Shown here piece by piece: positions 33,199 to 41,156 of a stretch of DNA of 64,000 nucleotides. Under the pieces are notes generated by a model. The model worked only from the letters and a program-made list of their open reading frames with translations. It did not search any database and was not told the DNA's origin. This stretch comes from Streptomyces sp. ADI96-02 (lineage in GTDB: Bacteria > Actinomycetota > Actinomycetes > Streptomycetales > Streptomycetaceae). The stretch is taken from positions 1,354,727 to 1,418,726 of the forward strand of contig NZ_ML123034.1 in the NCBI RefSeq assembly GCF_003846185.1. Reading direction: 5' to 3'. Positions within the stretch are counted from its first letter, which is position 1; each line of letters opens with the position of its first letter. Made by a program: the position numbers and the translations under genes.

Positions 33199-34881
33199 CT
33201 ACGCGGCCCGACGCCCCCGCGCCGCCCCCGCACCACCGCGCCCCGCACCGGACCGCCCCGCACCCGCACCCCGGGACTCGCCCGCCCGGCCGGCCCCGCC
33301 CCGTGCGGAACCACCGCCGGACCGACCCGCGCCCCGCGCCTCGCCGCCGCCCTGAGCGCCGCCAGCCGCACCCGCACCGGCGCCACCCGCGCCACCGCGC
33401 CGACCCCGCCCCCGGCTCCCGGAGCGCACCGCGCCCCCGCCGCCGGAGCCGCCCGCCGTACCGCCCGACCGCGTCCGCTGCTTCGGCGGAGTGGGCTGCG
33501 GGACCTCGATGACGATCGCGACACCCGAGGGCTCGCGCGCCCCGGTGATCCGGCTCAGCTCCTCGTCGCCGGAGGTGATCCGCGTGGTGCGCGGCGCAAT
33601 GCCCGCGTCCTGCATCAGCCGGGTCATCTCGCGCTTCTCCTCCGGCAGGACGAGCGTGACGACGCTGCCGGACTCCCCGGCGCGCGCGGTGCGCCCGCCG
33701 CGGTGGAGGTAGTCCTTGTGGTCGGTCGGCGGGTCCACGTTGACGACCAGGTCGAGGTCGTCCACGTGGATGCCGCGGGCCGCCACGTTCGTCGCGACGA
33801 GCGCGGTGACCTGGCCGTTCTTGAACTGGTCCAGCGTCCGATTGCGCTGCGGCTGGGAGCGCCCGCCGTGCAGGGCCGCGGCCCGTACCCCGCTGGCGAG
33901 GAGCCGCTTGGCGAAGCGGTCGGCGGCCCGCTTGGTGTCGACGAACATGATCACCCGGCCGTCGCGGGCCGCGATCTTCGTGGCGACGGCCTTCTTGTCG
34001 GTCTCGTCGAGGACGTGGAGGACGTGGTGCTCCATCGTGGTGACCGCACCGGCCGACGGGTCGACCGAGTGCACGACCGGGTCGGTGAGGAACATCTTGA
34101 CCAGGCGGTCGATGTTCTTGTCGAGCGTGGCGGAGAACAGCATCCGCTGGCCGTCCTCCTCGACCTGCTTGAGGAGGGCGACGACCTGCGGCATGAAGCC
34201 CATGTCGGCCATCTGGTCGGCCTCGTCGAGGACGGTGATGGCGACCTCGTCCAGCCGGCAGTCGCCGCGCTCGATGAGGTCCTTGAGCCGTCCCGGCGTC
34301 GCGACGAGGACTTCCGCGCCGCGCCGCAGCGTGGCGGACTGCTTGGTGATGGACATGCCGCCGACGACGGTGGCGAGCCGCAGGTTGACGGAGGTGGCGT
34401 ACGGCGTGAGCGCGTCGGTGACCTGCTGGGCCAGCTCACGGGTCGGTACGAGGACCAGGGCGAGCGGGGCGCGGGGCTCGCTGCGGCGGCCGGCGGTGCG
34501 GGCGAGCAGGGCGAGGCCGAAGGCGAGGGTCTTGCCCGAGCCGGTACGGCCGCGGCCGAGGATGTCACGGCCGGCCAGCGAGTTCGGCAGGGTCGCGCCC
34601 TGGATCGGGAACGGCTCGGTGACGCCCTGCGCGGTGAGGGTCTTCAGCAGCGCGGCGGGCATCTCCAGCTCCGCGAACGCCTCGACGGCGGGCAGCGCGG
34701 GGGTCACGGTCTGCGGCAGGGCGAACTCGCCCTGCGGCCCGGCCGGGCGGCGGCGGGCCGGGGCCTTGCCGCGCGCCGCGCCCCGGGGGTTCGACGGGGC
34801 CGGAGCCGAGCTCTGGCCTTGGCCGCGGCCCCGGACGGGGCGGTTGCGGGCGGGACGGTCCTGGCGTTCGATGCGAGTCAT
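33199..34881 (-). CDS. DEAD-box RNA helicase with RGG-rich tail
   Basis: 560 residues from ATG 34881 (GGAGGG upstream). Helicase motifs in order: GRGRTGSGKT (I), PTRELAQQ (Ia), TPGRLKDL (Ib), VLDEADQM (II), LFSATLD (III), RGIHVDDLDLVV (V), HRGGRTARAG (VI). A basic N-terminus and a C-terminal tail of about 90 residues rich in Gly, Arg, Ala and Ser suggest strong RNA binding. It unwinds RNA in ribosome assembly or mRNA decay. A cold-shock gene lies immediately upstream in the same direction, so both may respond to cold, although a hairpin separates them. Confidence 0.94.
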   Translation of the reverse strand: MTRIERQDRPARNRPVRGRGQGQSSAPAPSNPRGAARGKAPARRRPAGPQGEFALPQTVTPALPAVEAFAELEMPAALLKTLTAQGVTEPFPIQGATLPNSLAGRDILGRGRTGSGKTLAFGLALLARTAGRRSEPRAPLALVLVPTRELAQQVTDALTPYATSVNLRLATVVGGMSITKQSATLRRGAEVLVATPGRLKDLIERGDCRLDEVAITVLDEADQMADMGFMPQVVALLKQVEEDGQRMLFSATLDKNIDRLVKMFLTDPVVHSVDPSAGAVTTMEHHVLHVLDETDKKAVATKIAARDGRVIMFVDTKRAADRFAKRLLASGVRAAALHGGRSQPQRNRTLDQFKNGQVTALVATNVAARGIHVDDLDLVVNVDPPTDHKDYLHRGGRTARAGESGSVVTLVLPEEKREMTRLMQDAGIAPRTTRITSGDEELSRITGAREPSGVAIVIEVPQPTPPKQRTRSGGTAGGSGGGGAVRSGSRGRGRRGGAGGAGAGAAGGAQGGGEARGAGRSGGGSARGGAGRAGESRGAGAGRSGAGRGGAGAARGRRAA

Positions 34882-35009
34882 ACGGAATTGCCCTCCTGGG
34901 GGATTCCTGGGCAACTGCGGAGTCGGATTACTGCGATGCACTGGTCCGACCGCCTCTCGTGCGCCCCCAGGATGCGCGCACGTGACGGGGTGTGGCTCGG
35001 ACAGCACAA

Positions 35010-35044
35010 ACCGGGGCCCGCACCTTCACGGTGCGGGCCCCGGT
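35010..35044. terminator. Terminator after the cold-shock gene
   Basis: 15-bp perfect stem (35010-35024 with 35030-35044) and a 5-base loop, 22 bases after the csp stop. Confidence 0.8.
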
Positions 35045-35066
35045 CAGCGAGGTACGCGTCCGGCGA

Positions 35067-35270
35067 TCAGGCCGGGACGATGTTCTCCGCCTGCGGGCCC
35101 TTCTGGCCCTGCGTGACGTCGAAGGAGACCTTCTGGCCCTCCTGGAGCTCACGGAAGCCCTGGGTGGCGATGTTGGAGTAGTGGGCGAAGACGTCGGCGC
35201 CGCCGCCGTCCTGCTCGATGAAGCCGAAGCCCTTTTCCGAGTTGAACCACTTCACGGTTCCAGTAGCCAT
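35067..35270 (-). CDS. Cold-shock protein (CspA family)
   Basis: 67 residues, a single OB-fold cold-shock domain with RNP1 KGFGFIE and RNP2-like DVFAHYS. It binds single-stranded RNA/DNA as an RNA chaperone. [18 protein letters not shown] is the classical start, and AGGAGA lies just upstream. A structured, AT-richer leader of more than 100 bases precedes it, as in other csp genes. Confidence 0.97.
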   Translation of the reverse strand: MATGTVKWFNSEKGFGFIEQDGGGADVFAHYSNIATQGFRELQEGQKVSFDVTQGQKGPQAENIVPA

Positions 35271-35298
35271 GTCATTCTCCTAAAAGAGGTGCAGTGCC

Positions 35299-35322
35299 GG
35301 AAATCCGCACTTCACGGATTCC
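35299..35322 (-). repeat. Hairpin in the csp leader
   Basis: GGAAATCCG and CGGATTCC around CACTTCA form an 8-bp stem with one bulged base, about 30 bases before the csp start codon. It could influence temperature-dependent translation. Confidence 0.4.
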
Positions 35323-35369
35323 AAGTCGCCGCATTGAGCCCCATCCGGAGAAAGCCGGAAAACAATAAA

Positions 35370-35398
35370 GCGCCTGAGGAAGCATTCCCGTCAGGCGC
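35370..35398 (-). terminator. Intrinsic terminator with T tract upstream of csp
   Basis: On the minus strand GCGCCTGA and TCAGGCGC enclose a further GGAA/TTCC pairing with a 3-base loop, followed by TTTATTGTTTT. This is the most E. coli-like terminator in the window. It may end fadA6 transcripts or attenuate csp. Confidence 0.65.
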
Positions 35399-35399
35399 A

Positions 35400-35428
35400 C
35401 ATAAAGTTCATGGGTACCAAAACTGCAA
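35400..35428 (-). promoter_or_regulatory. Possible csp promoter
   Basis: Minus-strand TTGCAG (35428-35423), 17 bases, TTTATG (35405-35400). The predicted start would fall near 35393, inside the hairpin at 35370-35398, so either the promoter or the attenuator reading is wrong. Confidence 0.3.
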
Positions 35429-35448
35429 CGGGAACACCGTAGCACGTC

Positions 35449-35490
35449 CTTCCCCCGGGCGGCGGATCGCTTCGCCCCGCCCGGGGGAAG
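35449..35490. terminator. Terminator after fadA6
   Basis: Perfect 14-bp stem (35449-35462 with 35477-35490) and a 14-base loop, 69 bases beyond the fadA6 stop. Confidence 0.7.
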
Positions 35491-35558
35491 TCCTCGCTGA
35501 CCAGAAGGGGTACGGCGGGTGTCCGGACAGTGGCCGGCGGGGACCGCGCGCCGGGCCG

Positions 35559-36716
35559 TCAGAGCCGTTCGACGACGGTGACGTTGGCCTGGCCGCCGCC
35601 CTCGCACATGGTCTGGAGACCGTAGCGGCCACCGGTGCGTTCCAGTTCGTGCAGGAGCGTCGTCATGAGCCGGGCGCCGGTCGCGCCGAGCGGGTGGCCC
35701 AGCGCGATGGCGCCGCCGTTGACGTTGACCCGCGCCGGGTCCGCGCCGGTCTCTTTCAGCCAGGCGAGGACGACCGGGGCGAATGCCTCGTTGATTTCGA
35801 CGAGGTCGATGTCGTCGATCGTGAGGCCGGTCTTCTTCAGGGCGTGGGCGGTGGCCGGGATCGGCGCGGAGAGCATCCGGATCGGGTCCTCGCCCCGCAC
35901 GGACAGGTGGTGGACGCGGGCGCGCGGGGTGAGGCCGTGCTCGGCGACGGCCCGTTCGGAGGCGATCAGCAGGGCGGCGGCGCCGTCGGAGATCTGCGAG
36001 GAGCAGGCCGCGGTGATGGTGCCGCCCTCCAGGACGGGTCGCAGACCGGCCATTTTCTCCAGGGTGGTGTCGCGGCGCGGCCCCTCGTCGACGGCGACGT
36101 CCCCGTACGGGACGGTCTCGCGGGCGAAGCGGCCCTCGTCGATGGCGCGGACCGCCCGCCGGTGCGAGGCGAGGGCGAACTCCTCCATGTCCCGGCGGCT
36201 GATGCCCCACTTCTCGGCGATCAGCTGCGCGCCGTGGAACTGGTTGACGGGGGCGTCGCCGTAGCGGGCGCGCCAGCCCTCGCTGCCCGCGTAGGGGCCG
36301 TCGGTGAGGCCGAGGGGTTCGGCGGCCTGGCGGGAGGCGAAGGCGATCGGGATCTGCGTCATGTTCTGCGTGCCGCCCGCGACGACGAGGTCCTGGGTGC
36401 CGGAGAGGACGCCCTGGGCCGCGAAGTGGAGCGCCTGCTGGGAGGAGCCGCACTGGCGGTCGACGGTCACGCCGGGGACCTCCTCGGGCAGGCCGGCCGC
36501 CAGCCAGGAGGTGCGGGCGATATCGCCGGCCTGCGGGCCGACGGTGTCCAGGCAGCCGAAGACGACGTCCTCGACGGCCGCCGGGTCGACGCCGGCGCGG
36601 GCGACGAGCTCCTTGAGGACGTGCGCCCCGAGGTCGGCGGGGTGGACGGCTCCGAGGCCCCCCTTGCGCCGTCCGACGGGGGTGCGCACCGCTTCGACGA
36701 TGTAGACCTCGGCCAT
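35559..36716 (-). CDS. fadA6: Steroid 3-ketoacyl-CoA thiolase FadA6-like
   Basis: 385 residues, normal thiolase length, from ATG 36716 (AAGGAG upstream). The nucleophilic Cys is in DRQCGSSQQALHFAA; the C-terminal motifs NEAFAPV, NVNGGAIALGHPLGATGARL and CEGGGQANV hold the active His and second Cys. It cleaves a 3-ketoacyl-CoA with free CoA. FadA6 (Rv3556c) is adjacent to KstR2 (Rv3557c) in mycobacteria, as here. It is the last gene of the ipdF-kstR2-fadA6 unit. Confidence 0.9.
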   Translation of the reverse strand: MAEVYIVEAVRTPVGRRKGGLGAVHPADLGAHVLKELVARAGVDPAAVEDVVFGCLDTVGPQAGDIARTSWLAAGLPEEVPGVTVDRQCGSSQQALHFAAQGVLSGTQDLVVAGGTQNMTQIPIAFASRQAAEPLGLTDGPYAGSEGWRARYGDAPVNQFHGAQLIAEKWGISRRDMEEFALASHRRAVRAIDEGRFARETVPYGDVAVDEGPRRDTTLEKMAGLRPVLEGGTITAACSSQISDGAAALLIASERAVAEHGLTPRARVHHLSVRGEDPIRMLSAPIPATAHALKKTGLTIDDIDLVEINEAFAPVVLAWLKETGADPARVNVNGGAIALGHPLGATGARLMTTLLHELERTGGRYGLQTMCEGGGQANVTVVERL

Positions 36717-36757
36717 GGCTGCTGCTCCTTGGTGGGCTCGTGGGGGCGCGGCCCCCG

Positions 36758-37369
36758 TCAGGTACGCGGGGTGATCCCGTCGAGCACCGTCGAGAGGTAC
36801 TGGCGGGCGATCTCCTCGGGGCTGTGGTGTCCGCCGGGCCGGTACCAGGAGGCGGCGACCCAGACGGTGTCGCGGACGAAGCGGTAGGTGAGGCGGACGT
36901 CGAGGTCGTCGCGGAAGACGCCTTCGGCGACGCCGCGCTCCAGGGCGCCGAGCCACGCCTTCTCGAACTTCTCCTGCGAGTCGGCGAGGTAGGCGAAGCG
37001 CGGCTGGGTGGCGAGGTGCCGGGACTCCTTCTGGTAGATCGCGACGGCGGGGCGGTGCCGGTCGATCTGCCGGAAGGACTCGGTGACCAGGGCCTCGATG
37101 GTCGCGCGCGGGCCGAGTCCGGCCGCCAGGACGGCGTCGTAGCCCTGCCAGAGCTCGTCGAGGAAGGTGGAGAGGATCTCGTCGACCATCGATTCCTTGG
37201 AATCGAAGTGGTAGTAGAGGCTGCCGGCGAGCATCCCCGCCTCGTCCGCGATCCGGCGGACGGTGGTGGCGTTGTAGCCCTGGGCGGCGAAGACCTCGGC
37301 GGCGGTGGCGAGGAGTTCGCGCCGCCGTGCGGGGGTGGGGGTCACCTGGGGCTTCTTCTTGGTAGGCAC
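36758..37369 (-). CDS. kstR2: TetR-family repressor KstR2
   Basis: 203 residues. The TetR helix-turn-helix (GYNATTVRRIADEAGMLAGSLY) is followed by the ligand domain. SKESMVDEIL, RFAYLADSQEKFEKAWL and YRFVRDTVWVAASWYRPGG closely match mycobacterial KstR2 as I remember it. KstR2 represses C/D-ring genes and is released by HIP-CoA. Two candidate operators lie in the divergent promoters at 29.6 and 38.2 kb. GTG start; 30 bases downstream of ipdF, so it is likely autoregulated through the 38.2-kb operator. Confidence 0.9.
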   Translation of the reverse strand: MPTKKKPQVTPTPARRRELLATAAEVFAAQGYNATTVRRIADEAGMLAGSLYYHFDSKESMVDEILSTFLDELWQGYDAVLAAGLGPRATIEALVTESFRQIDRHRPAVAIYQKESRHLATQPRFAYLADSQEKFEKAWLGALERGVAEGVFRDDLDVRLTYRFVRDTVWVAASWYRPGGHHSPEEIARQYLSTVLDGITPRT

Positions 37370-37399
37370 CCTCCCATTGTCCGCCCGCCGCCCGCGCGT

Positions 37400-38182
37400 T
37401 CACGCATGCCGGCTGCTGACGGAGACGACCTCGCCGGTCATGTACGAGGAGTAGCCGCTCGCCAGGAAGACGATCACGTTGGCGATCTCCCAGGGCTCGG
37501 CGTACCGGCCGAACGCCTCCTTCTCGGTGAGTTCGGCGAGGAGTTCGGCGGAGGCGGCCTTGGCCAGGTGGGGGTGCATGGCGAGGCTGGGGGCGACGGC
37601 GTTGACGCGTACGCCGTAGTCGGCGGCTTCGAGCGCGGCGCAGCGGGTGAGGGCCATGACACCGGCCTTGGCGGCGGCGTAGTGGGCCTGGCCGCGCTGG
37701 GCGCGCCAGCCGAGGACGGAGGCGTTGTTGACGACGACTCCCCCGGCACCGGACGCCTTGAGGGAGCGCAGGGCGGCGCGGGTGCAGCGGAAGGTGCCGT
37801 TCAGGGTGGTGTCGAGGACCTTGGTCCACTGGTCGTCGGTCATCTCGGTGAGTTCGGCGGTGCCGCCGAGTCCGGCGTTGTTGACGACGATGTCGAGGCG
37901 TCCGTGGGCGCGTTCGGCGTGCGCGAAGAGGGCCTGGACCTGGTCCTCGTCGGTGACGTCGCAGGGCAGGGAGGTGACGCGGTCGCCGCCGAACTCGTCG
38001 GCGAGGGCGCGGGTGCTCTCCGCGAGGCGGCGGGCGTGGACGTCGCCGATGACCACCCGGGCGCCCTCCTCCAGGAACCTGCGGGCGGTGGCCCCGCCGA
38101 TGCCCGCTCCGGCGGCGGCGGTGACGACCGCGCCGCGGCCGGCCAGCAGCCCGTGTCCGGGCAGGTACGGCGGTGCGCTCAT
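37400..38182 (-). CDS. ipdF: Short-chain dehydrogenase, IpdF-like
   Basis: 260 residues from ATG 38182. Rossmann start GAVVTAAAGAGIGGATARRF (Gly-rich loop with Ala substitutions), NNAGLGG, NNASVLGW and YAAAKAGVMALTR are present; the end SYMTGEVVSVSSRHA is typical of the subgroup. In mycobacteria IpdF (Rv3559c) oxidises the 5-hydroxy intermediate of HIP. First gene of the operon with kstR2 and fadA6, divergent from the acyl-CoA dehydrogenase pair. The ipdF name rests mainly on position and length. Confidence 0.78.
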   Translation of the reverse strand: MSAPPYLPGHGLLAGRGAVVTAAAGAGIGGATARRFLEEGARVVIGDVHARRLAESTRALADEFGGDRVTSLPCDVTDEDQVQALFAHAERAHGRLDIVVNNAGLGGTAELTEMTDDQWTKVLDTTLNGTFRCTRAALRSLKASGAGGVVVNNASVLGWRAQRGQAHYAAAKAGVMALTRCAALEAADYGVRVNAVAPSLAMHPHLAKAASAELLAELTEKEAFGRYAEPWEIANVIVFLASGYSSYMTGEVVSVSSRHA

Positions 38183-38239
38183 GGCCCGTGCTCCTCGGGT
38201 CCGCGGATCCTCGACGGGGGGTGTCCGGTACGTTAACCT

Positions 38240-38253
38240 ACCAAACACTTGTT
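38240..38253. promoter_or_regulatory. KstR2-like operator between ipdF and the fadE pair
   Basis: ACCAAACACTTGTT fits AnCAAA-NN-CTTGnT, one base from the recalled KstR2 consensus. It lies 58 bases before ipdF and 80 bases before the acyl-CoA dehydrogenase gene. Confidence 0.65.
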
Positions 38254-38333
38254 AGGGAAAACTGCCGGGATCGGGAAGACTGCCGGGATCGACGAGTCCG
38301 CGCACCGCGCGGAGGCGGGGCGGGTGAGGGCGG

Positions 38334-39479
38334 ATGGATCTGGCGCAGACGGCGGCGGTGGAGGCGCTGCGGGCCGAGGCGCGCGCGTGGCTGCGGACCC
38401 ACGTACCGGCCCGGCCGCTGCCCTCCCTGGAGACCCGGGAGGGGTTCGCAGCGCACCGGGAGTGGGAGGCGCGGCTGTACGAAGGCGGGTGGTCGGCGGT
38501 CTCCTGGCCAAAGGAGTACGGCGGCCGGGGCGCGGACATCTTCGGCTGGCTGGCGTTCGAGGAGGAGTACTGGGCGGCGGGCGCGCCGGGCCGGGTGTCG
38601 CAGAACGGGATCAGCCTCCACGCCACGACCCTGTTCGACCACGGCACCGCCGAGCAGCGCTCCCGCCTGCTGCCGCCGATGGCGAGCGGCGCGTGTGTCT
38701 GGGCGCAGGCGTGGTCGGAGCCGGAGGCGGGCTCCGACCTCGCCTCGCTGCGCTCGCGCGCGGTGCGCACGGACGGCGGATGGCTGCTGTCGGGGCAGAA
38801 GACGTGGTCGTCGCGGGCTGCGTTCGCGGACCGGGCGTTCGGGATCTTCCGTTCGGACCCCGGGGCCGCGAAGCCGCACCACGGGCTCACGTATCTGATG
38901 TTCGGCCTGCGAGCGCCCGGCGTCACGGTCCGGCCGGTCGGGCGGCTGGACGGGAAGCCCGCCTTCGCCGAGATCTTCCTCGACGACGTCTTCGTACCGG
39001 ACGCGGACGTCGTCGGGGAGCCGGGGCAGGGCTGGCGCATCGCGATGTCGGCCACCGGGGACGAGCGGGGGCTCACCCTGCGCTCGCCCGGCCGCTTCCT
39101 GGCCGCGGCCGACCGGCTGAACCGACTGTGGCGGGAGGCGGGCGACCCGGCGGACACCGCGCTGCGGGACCGGGTGGCGGACGCGGTGATCGGGGCACGG
39201 GCCTACCGGCTGTTCACGCAGGCGTCCGCGTCCCGGTTCGCCGCGGGAGGCTCGGCCGGGGCGGAGTCCAGCCTGAACAAGGTCTTCTGGTCGCGGCTCG
39301 ACATCGCGCTGCACGAGACGGCGCTCGATCTGCTGGGCGCGGACGCGGAGGCGGCGGATTCGGCGTGGGCCGAGGGCTACGTCTTCGCGCTGGCCGGGCC
39401 GATCTACGCGGGGACGAACGAGATCCAGCGCGACATCATCGCCGAGCGACTGCTCGGTCTGCCGAAGGGACGGCGTTGA
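38334..39479 (+). CDS. Acyl-CoA dehydrogenase, large partner (FadE30/31 type)
   Basis: 381 residues with the ACAD fold: AWSEPEAGSDLASLRSRAV and GQKTWSSRAAFADR (FAD contacts), ending IYAGTNEIQRDIIAERLLGL. It introduces a double bond alpha-beta to an acyl-CoA and passes electrons to ETF. In steroid degraders such enzymes act as heterotetramers of two gene products. The next gene, overlapping by four bases, is the obvious second subunit. Which mycobacterial FadE it equals cannot be decided by eye. Confidence 0.88.
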   Translation: MDLAQTAAVEALRAEARAWLRTHVPARPLPSLETREGFAAHREWEARLYEGGWSAVSWPKEYGGRGADIFGWLAFEEEYWAAGAPGRVSQNGISLHATTLFDHGTAEQRSRLLPPMASGACVWAQAWSEPEAGSDLASLRSRAVRTDGGWLLSGQKTWSSRAAFADRAFGIFRSDPGAAKPHHGLTYLMFGLRAPGVTVRPVGRLDGKPAFAEIFLDDVFVPDADVVGEPGQGWRIAMSATGDERGLTLRSPGRFLAAADRLNRLWREAGDPADTALRDRVADAVIGARAYRLFTQASASRFAAGGSAGAESSLNKVFWSRLDIALHETALDLLGADAEAADSAWAEGYVFALAGPIYAGTNEIQRDIIAERLLGLPKGRR

Positions 39480-40465
39480 CGGTGTTCCTCCTGGACGACG
39501 GGCAGCGGGACTTCGCGCGTTCCCTGGACGCGATGCTGAGCGCGGCCGGCACGGTGGCGGCGGCCCGCGCCTGGGCCGGTGGCGAGCACGGTCCGGGGCT
39601 GGCCCTGTGGAAGCGGCTCGGGGACGCGGGCGTGTTCGCACCGGCCGTGCCGGAGGCGTACGGCGGTGCGGGGCCGCTTCCGGTGGAGCTGGCCGTCGCC
39701 TGCGTCGAGCTGGGGCGGCACGCGGTGATCGGCCCGGTGGCGGAGAGCGTGGCGGCGGCGGTGCTGCTGGACGCGGTGGGCGGGACGGCGGCCGAGGAGT
39801 GGCTGCCCCGGATCGTCGCGGGCGGCGCGCCGGTGACGTTGCTGCTGGAGGGGCACGGGCCGTACGCGCTGGACGCCGACGCCGCCGGGGCGGTCTTCAC
39901 CGTCGGCGGCGGCGCGCTGCGGCTCGCGCCGGGGCCCGGACCGCTGACGGTCTCGGCCGATCCGGCGCGTCGGCTCTTCACCCCCGAGGCGGGCGGCGAC
40001 GTGCTCGCGGCCGGGCCGTCGGTGACCCGCGCGGCACGGACGGCGGCCGACTGGGCGGCGTTCGCGACGGCGGCCCAGGCGCTCGGCTGCGGGGAGGAGC
40101 TGCTGCGGGCCACGGTGGCGTACGTGAAGCAGCGCACCCAGTTCGGCGTGAGCGTCGGTTCCTTCCAGGCGGTCAAGCACCGGCTCGCGGACACCCTGAT
40201 CGGCCTGGAGTTCGCCCGCCCGCTGCTGTACGGGGCGGCCCTCGCGCTGGCCGACGGGTCGCCCGGGGCGGGGGCCGCCGTCGCGGCGGCGAAGGCGGCG
40301 GCGGGCGAGGCGGCGTACGCGGCGGCCCGCACGGCGCTGCAACTGCACGGCGCGGTGGGCTACACCGAGGAGCTGGACCTGGCCTGGTGGCTGCGCCGGG
40401 CCCGGCCGCTGCGGGACGCCTGGGGGACGCCGTCCGCCTGCCGGGCCCGGGTGCTGGCGGGCTGA
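39476..40465 (+). CDS. Acyl-CoA dehydrogenase, small partner (FadE32/33 type)
   Basis: 329 residues from TTG 39476 (TTGA overlap); GTG 39482 is also possible with AAGGGA upstream. It is a reduced ACAD: TAAQALGCGEELLRATVAYV, KQRTQFGVSVGSFQAVKHRLAD (FAD/substrate segment) and QLHGAVGYTEELDLAWWLRR are present. The middle domain is weakly conserved and the NEIQ-type ending is missing, as in the shorter subunit of alpha2-beta2 steroid dehydrogenases. It is co-translated with the gene before it. Confidence 0.85.
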   Translation: MTVFLLDDGQRDFARSLDAMLSAAGTVAAARAWAGGEHGPGLALWKRLGDAGVFAPAVPEAYGGAGPLPVELAVACVELGRHAVIGPVAESVAAAVLLDAVGGTAAEEWLPRIVAGGAPVTLLLEGHGPYALDADAAGAVFTVGGGALRLAPGPGPLTVSADPARRLFTPEAGGDVLAAGPSVTRAARTAADWAAFATAAQALGCGEELLRATVAYVKQRTQFGVSVGSFQAVKHRLADTLIGLEFARPLLYGAALALADGSPGAGAAVAAAKAAAGEAAYAAARTALQLHGAVGYTEELDLAWWLRRARPLRDAWGTPSACRARVLAG

Positions 40466-40501
40466 GGGCGGGCGGAGGGCGGGAGGCGGTAAGCGGGCGG
40501 A

Positions 40502-40529
40502 GCAGGGAGGCGGGAGGCGGGAGGCGGGA
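40502..40529 (+). repeat. 7-bp tandem repeat GGCGGGA
   Basis: Three exact units (40509-40529) and one variant unit before them, in the 118-base gap between convergent genes. Confidence 0.75.
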
Positions 40530-40583
40530 GCGGCACCGTACGCGGCGGGGCGGTCCGGGTCGGCCCGCCCGCCGCGGGCGCGG

Positions 40584-41102
40584 TCAGCCCGCCGGCACCT
40601 CGGTGGGCGGCTCGTCGCCGCCGGTGCGGCGCACGGTCCGCAGCGGCCGGTCGGGCCGCCAGGACTGGATGACCAGGGCCTCCCCGTCCAGTGCCGTGCG
40701 CACCACCTCGGTCAGCTCGGCGCGGAAGAGGTGGAACGGCTCGGGAGGGGTCGCGTCCTCGACGTAACGGGCGAGGAAGGCGGGGTCCGTGATCTCCACC
40801 GCCCGGCCGCTGACGCGGACGTCGCCGTCGTTCATCTCGGCGTCGGGTCCCGGGTTGGCCTGGAGCGCGAAGCGCGGATCGGCCAGCAGGTCCAGGTACT
40901 TGCGGGAGTTCGGCATCATGCCGAGCAGGAGTTCACCGAAGCGGAAGTCCGCCTCCAGCCCGGTGACCCGGGGCGAGCCGTCCTTCCGCAGGGTGGCGAG
41001 GACGTGGTGCCGGTAGAGCCGGAAGCGGCGGCGTGCGGTGTCGGCGAAGTCGGGCTCGGCCGCGGCGAACCCGTCCCAGGAAACGGTGGTGGGCGAAGTC
41101 AT
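40584..41102 (-). CDS. Pyridoxamine 5'-phosphate oxidase-like flavin/F420 protein
   Basis: About 172 residues from ATG 41102; ATG 41132 is in frame but has its G-rich motif directly abutting the codon. It has a split-barrel fold with HHVLATLRKDGSPRVTGLE at the first strands and NSRKYLDLLADPRFALQAN in the middle. Relatives bind FMN or F420 and act on small molecules, haem or unknown substrates. The family is broad, so no reaction is assigned. The HutD-family gene lies just upstream on the same strand. Confidence 0.8.
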   Translation of the reverse strand: MTSPTTVSWDGFAAAEPDFADTARRRFRLYRHHVLATLRKDGSPRVTGLEADFRFGELLLGMMPNSRKYLDLLADPRFALQANPGPDAEMNDGDVRVSGRAVEITDPAFLARYVEDATPPEPFHLFRAELTEVVRTALDGEALVIQSWRPDRPLRTVRRTGGDEPPTEVPAG

Positions 41103-41156
41103 GAGCACCATCGAACACGGGAAACCCGACATCCTCCGTCCGGATTCCCCGTCGGC

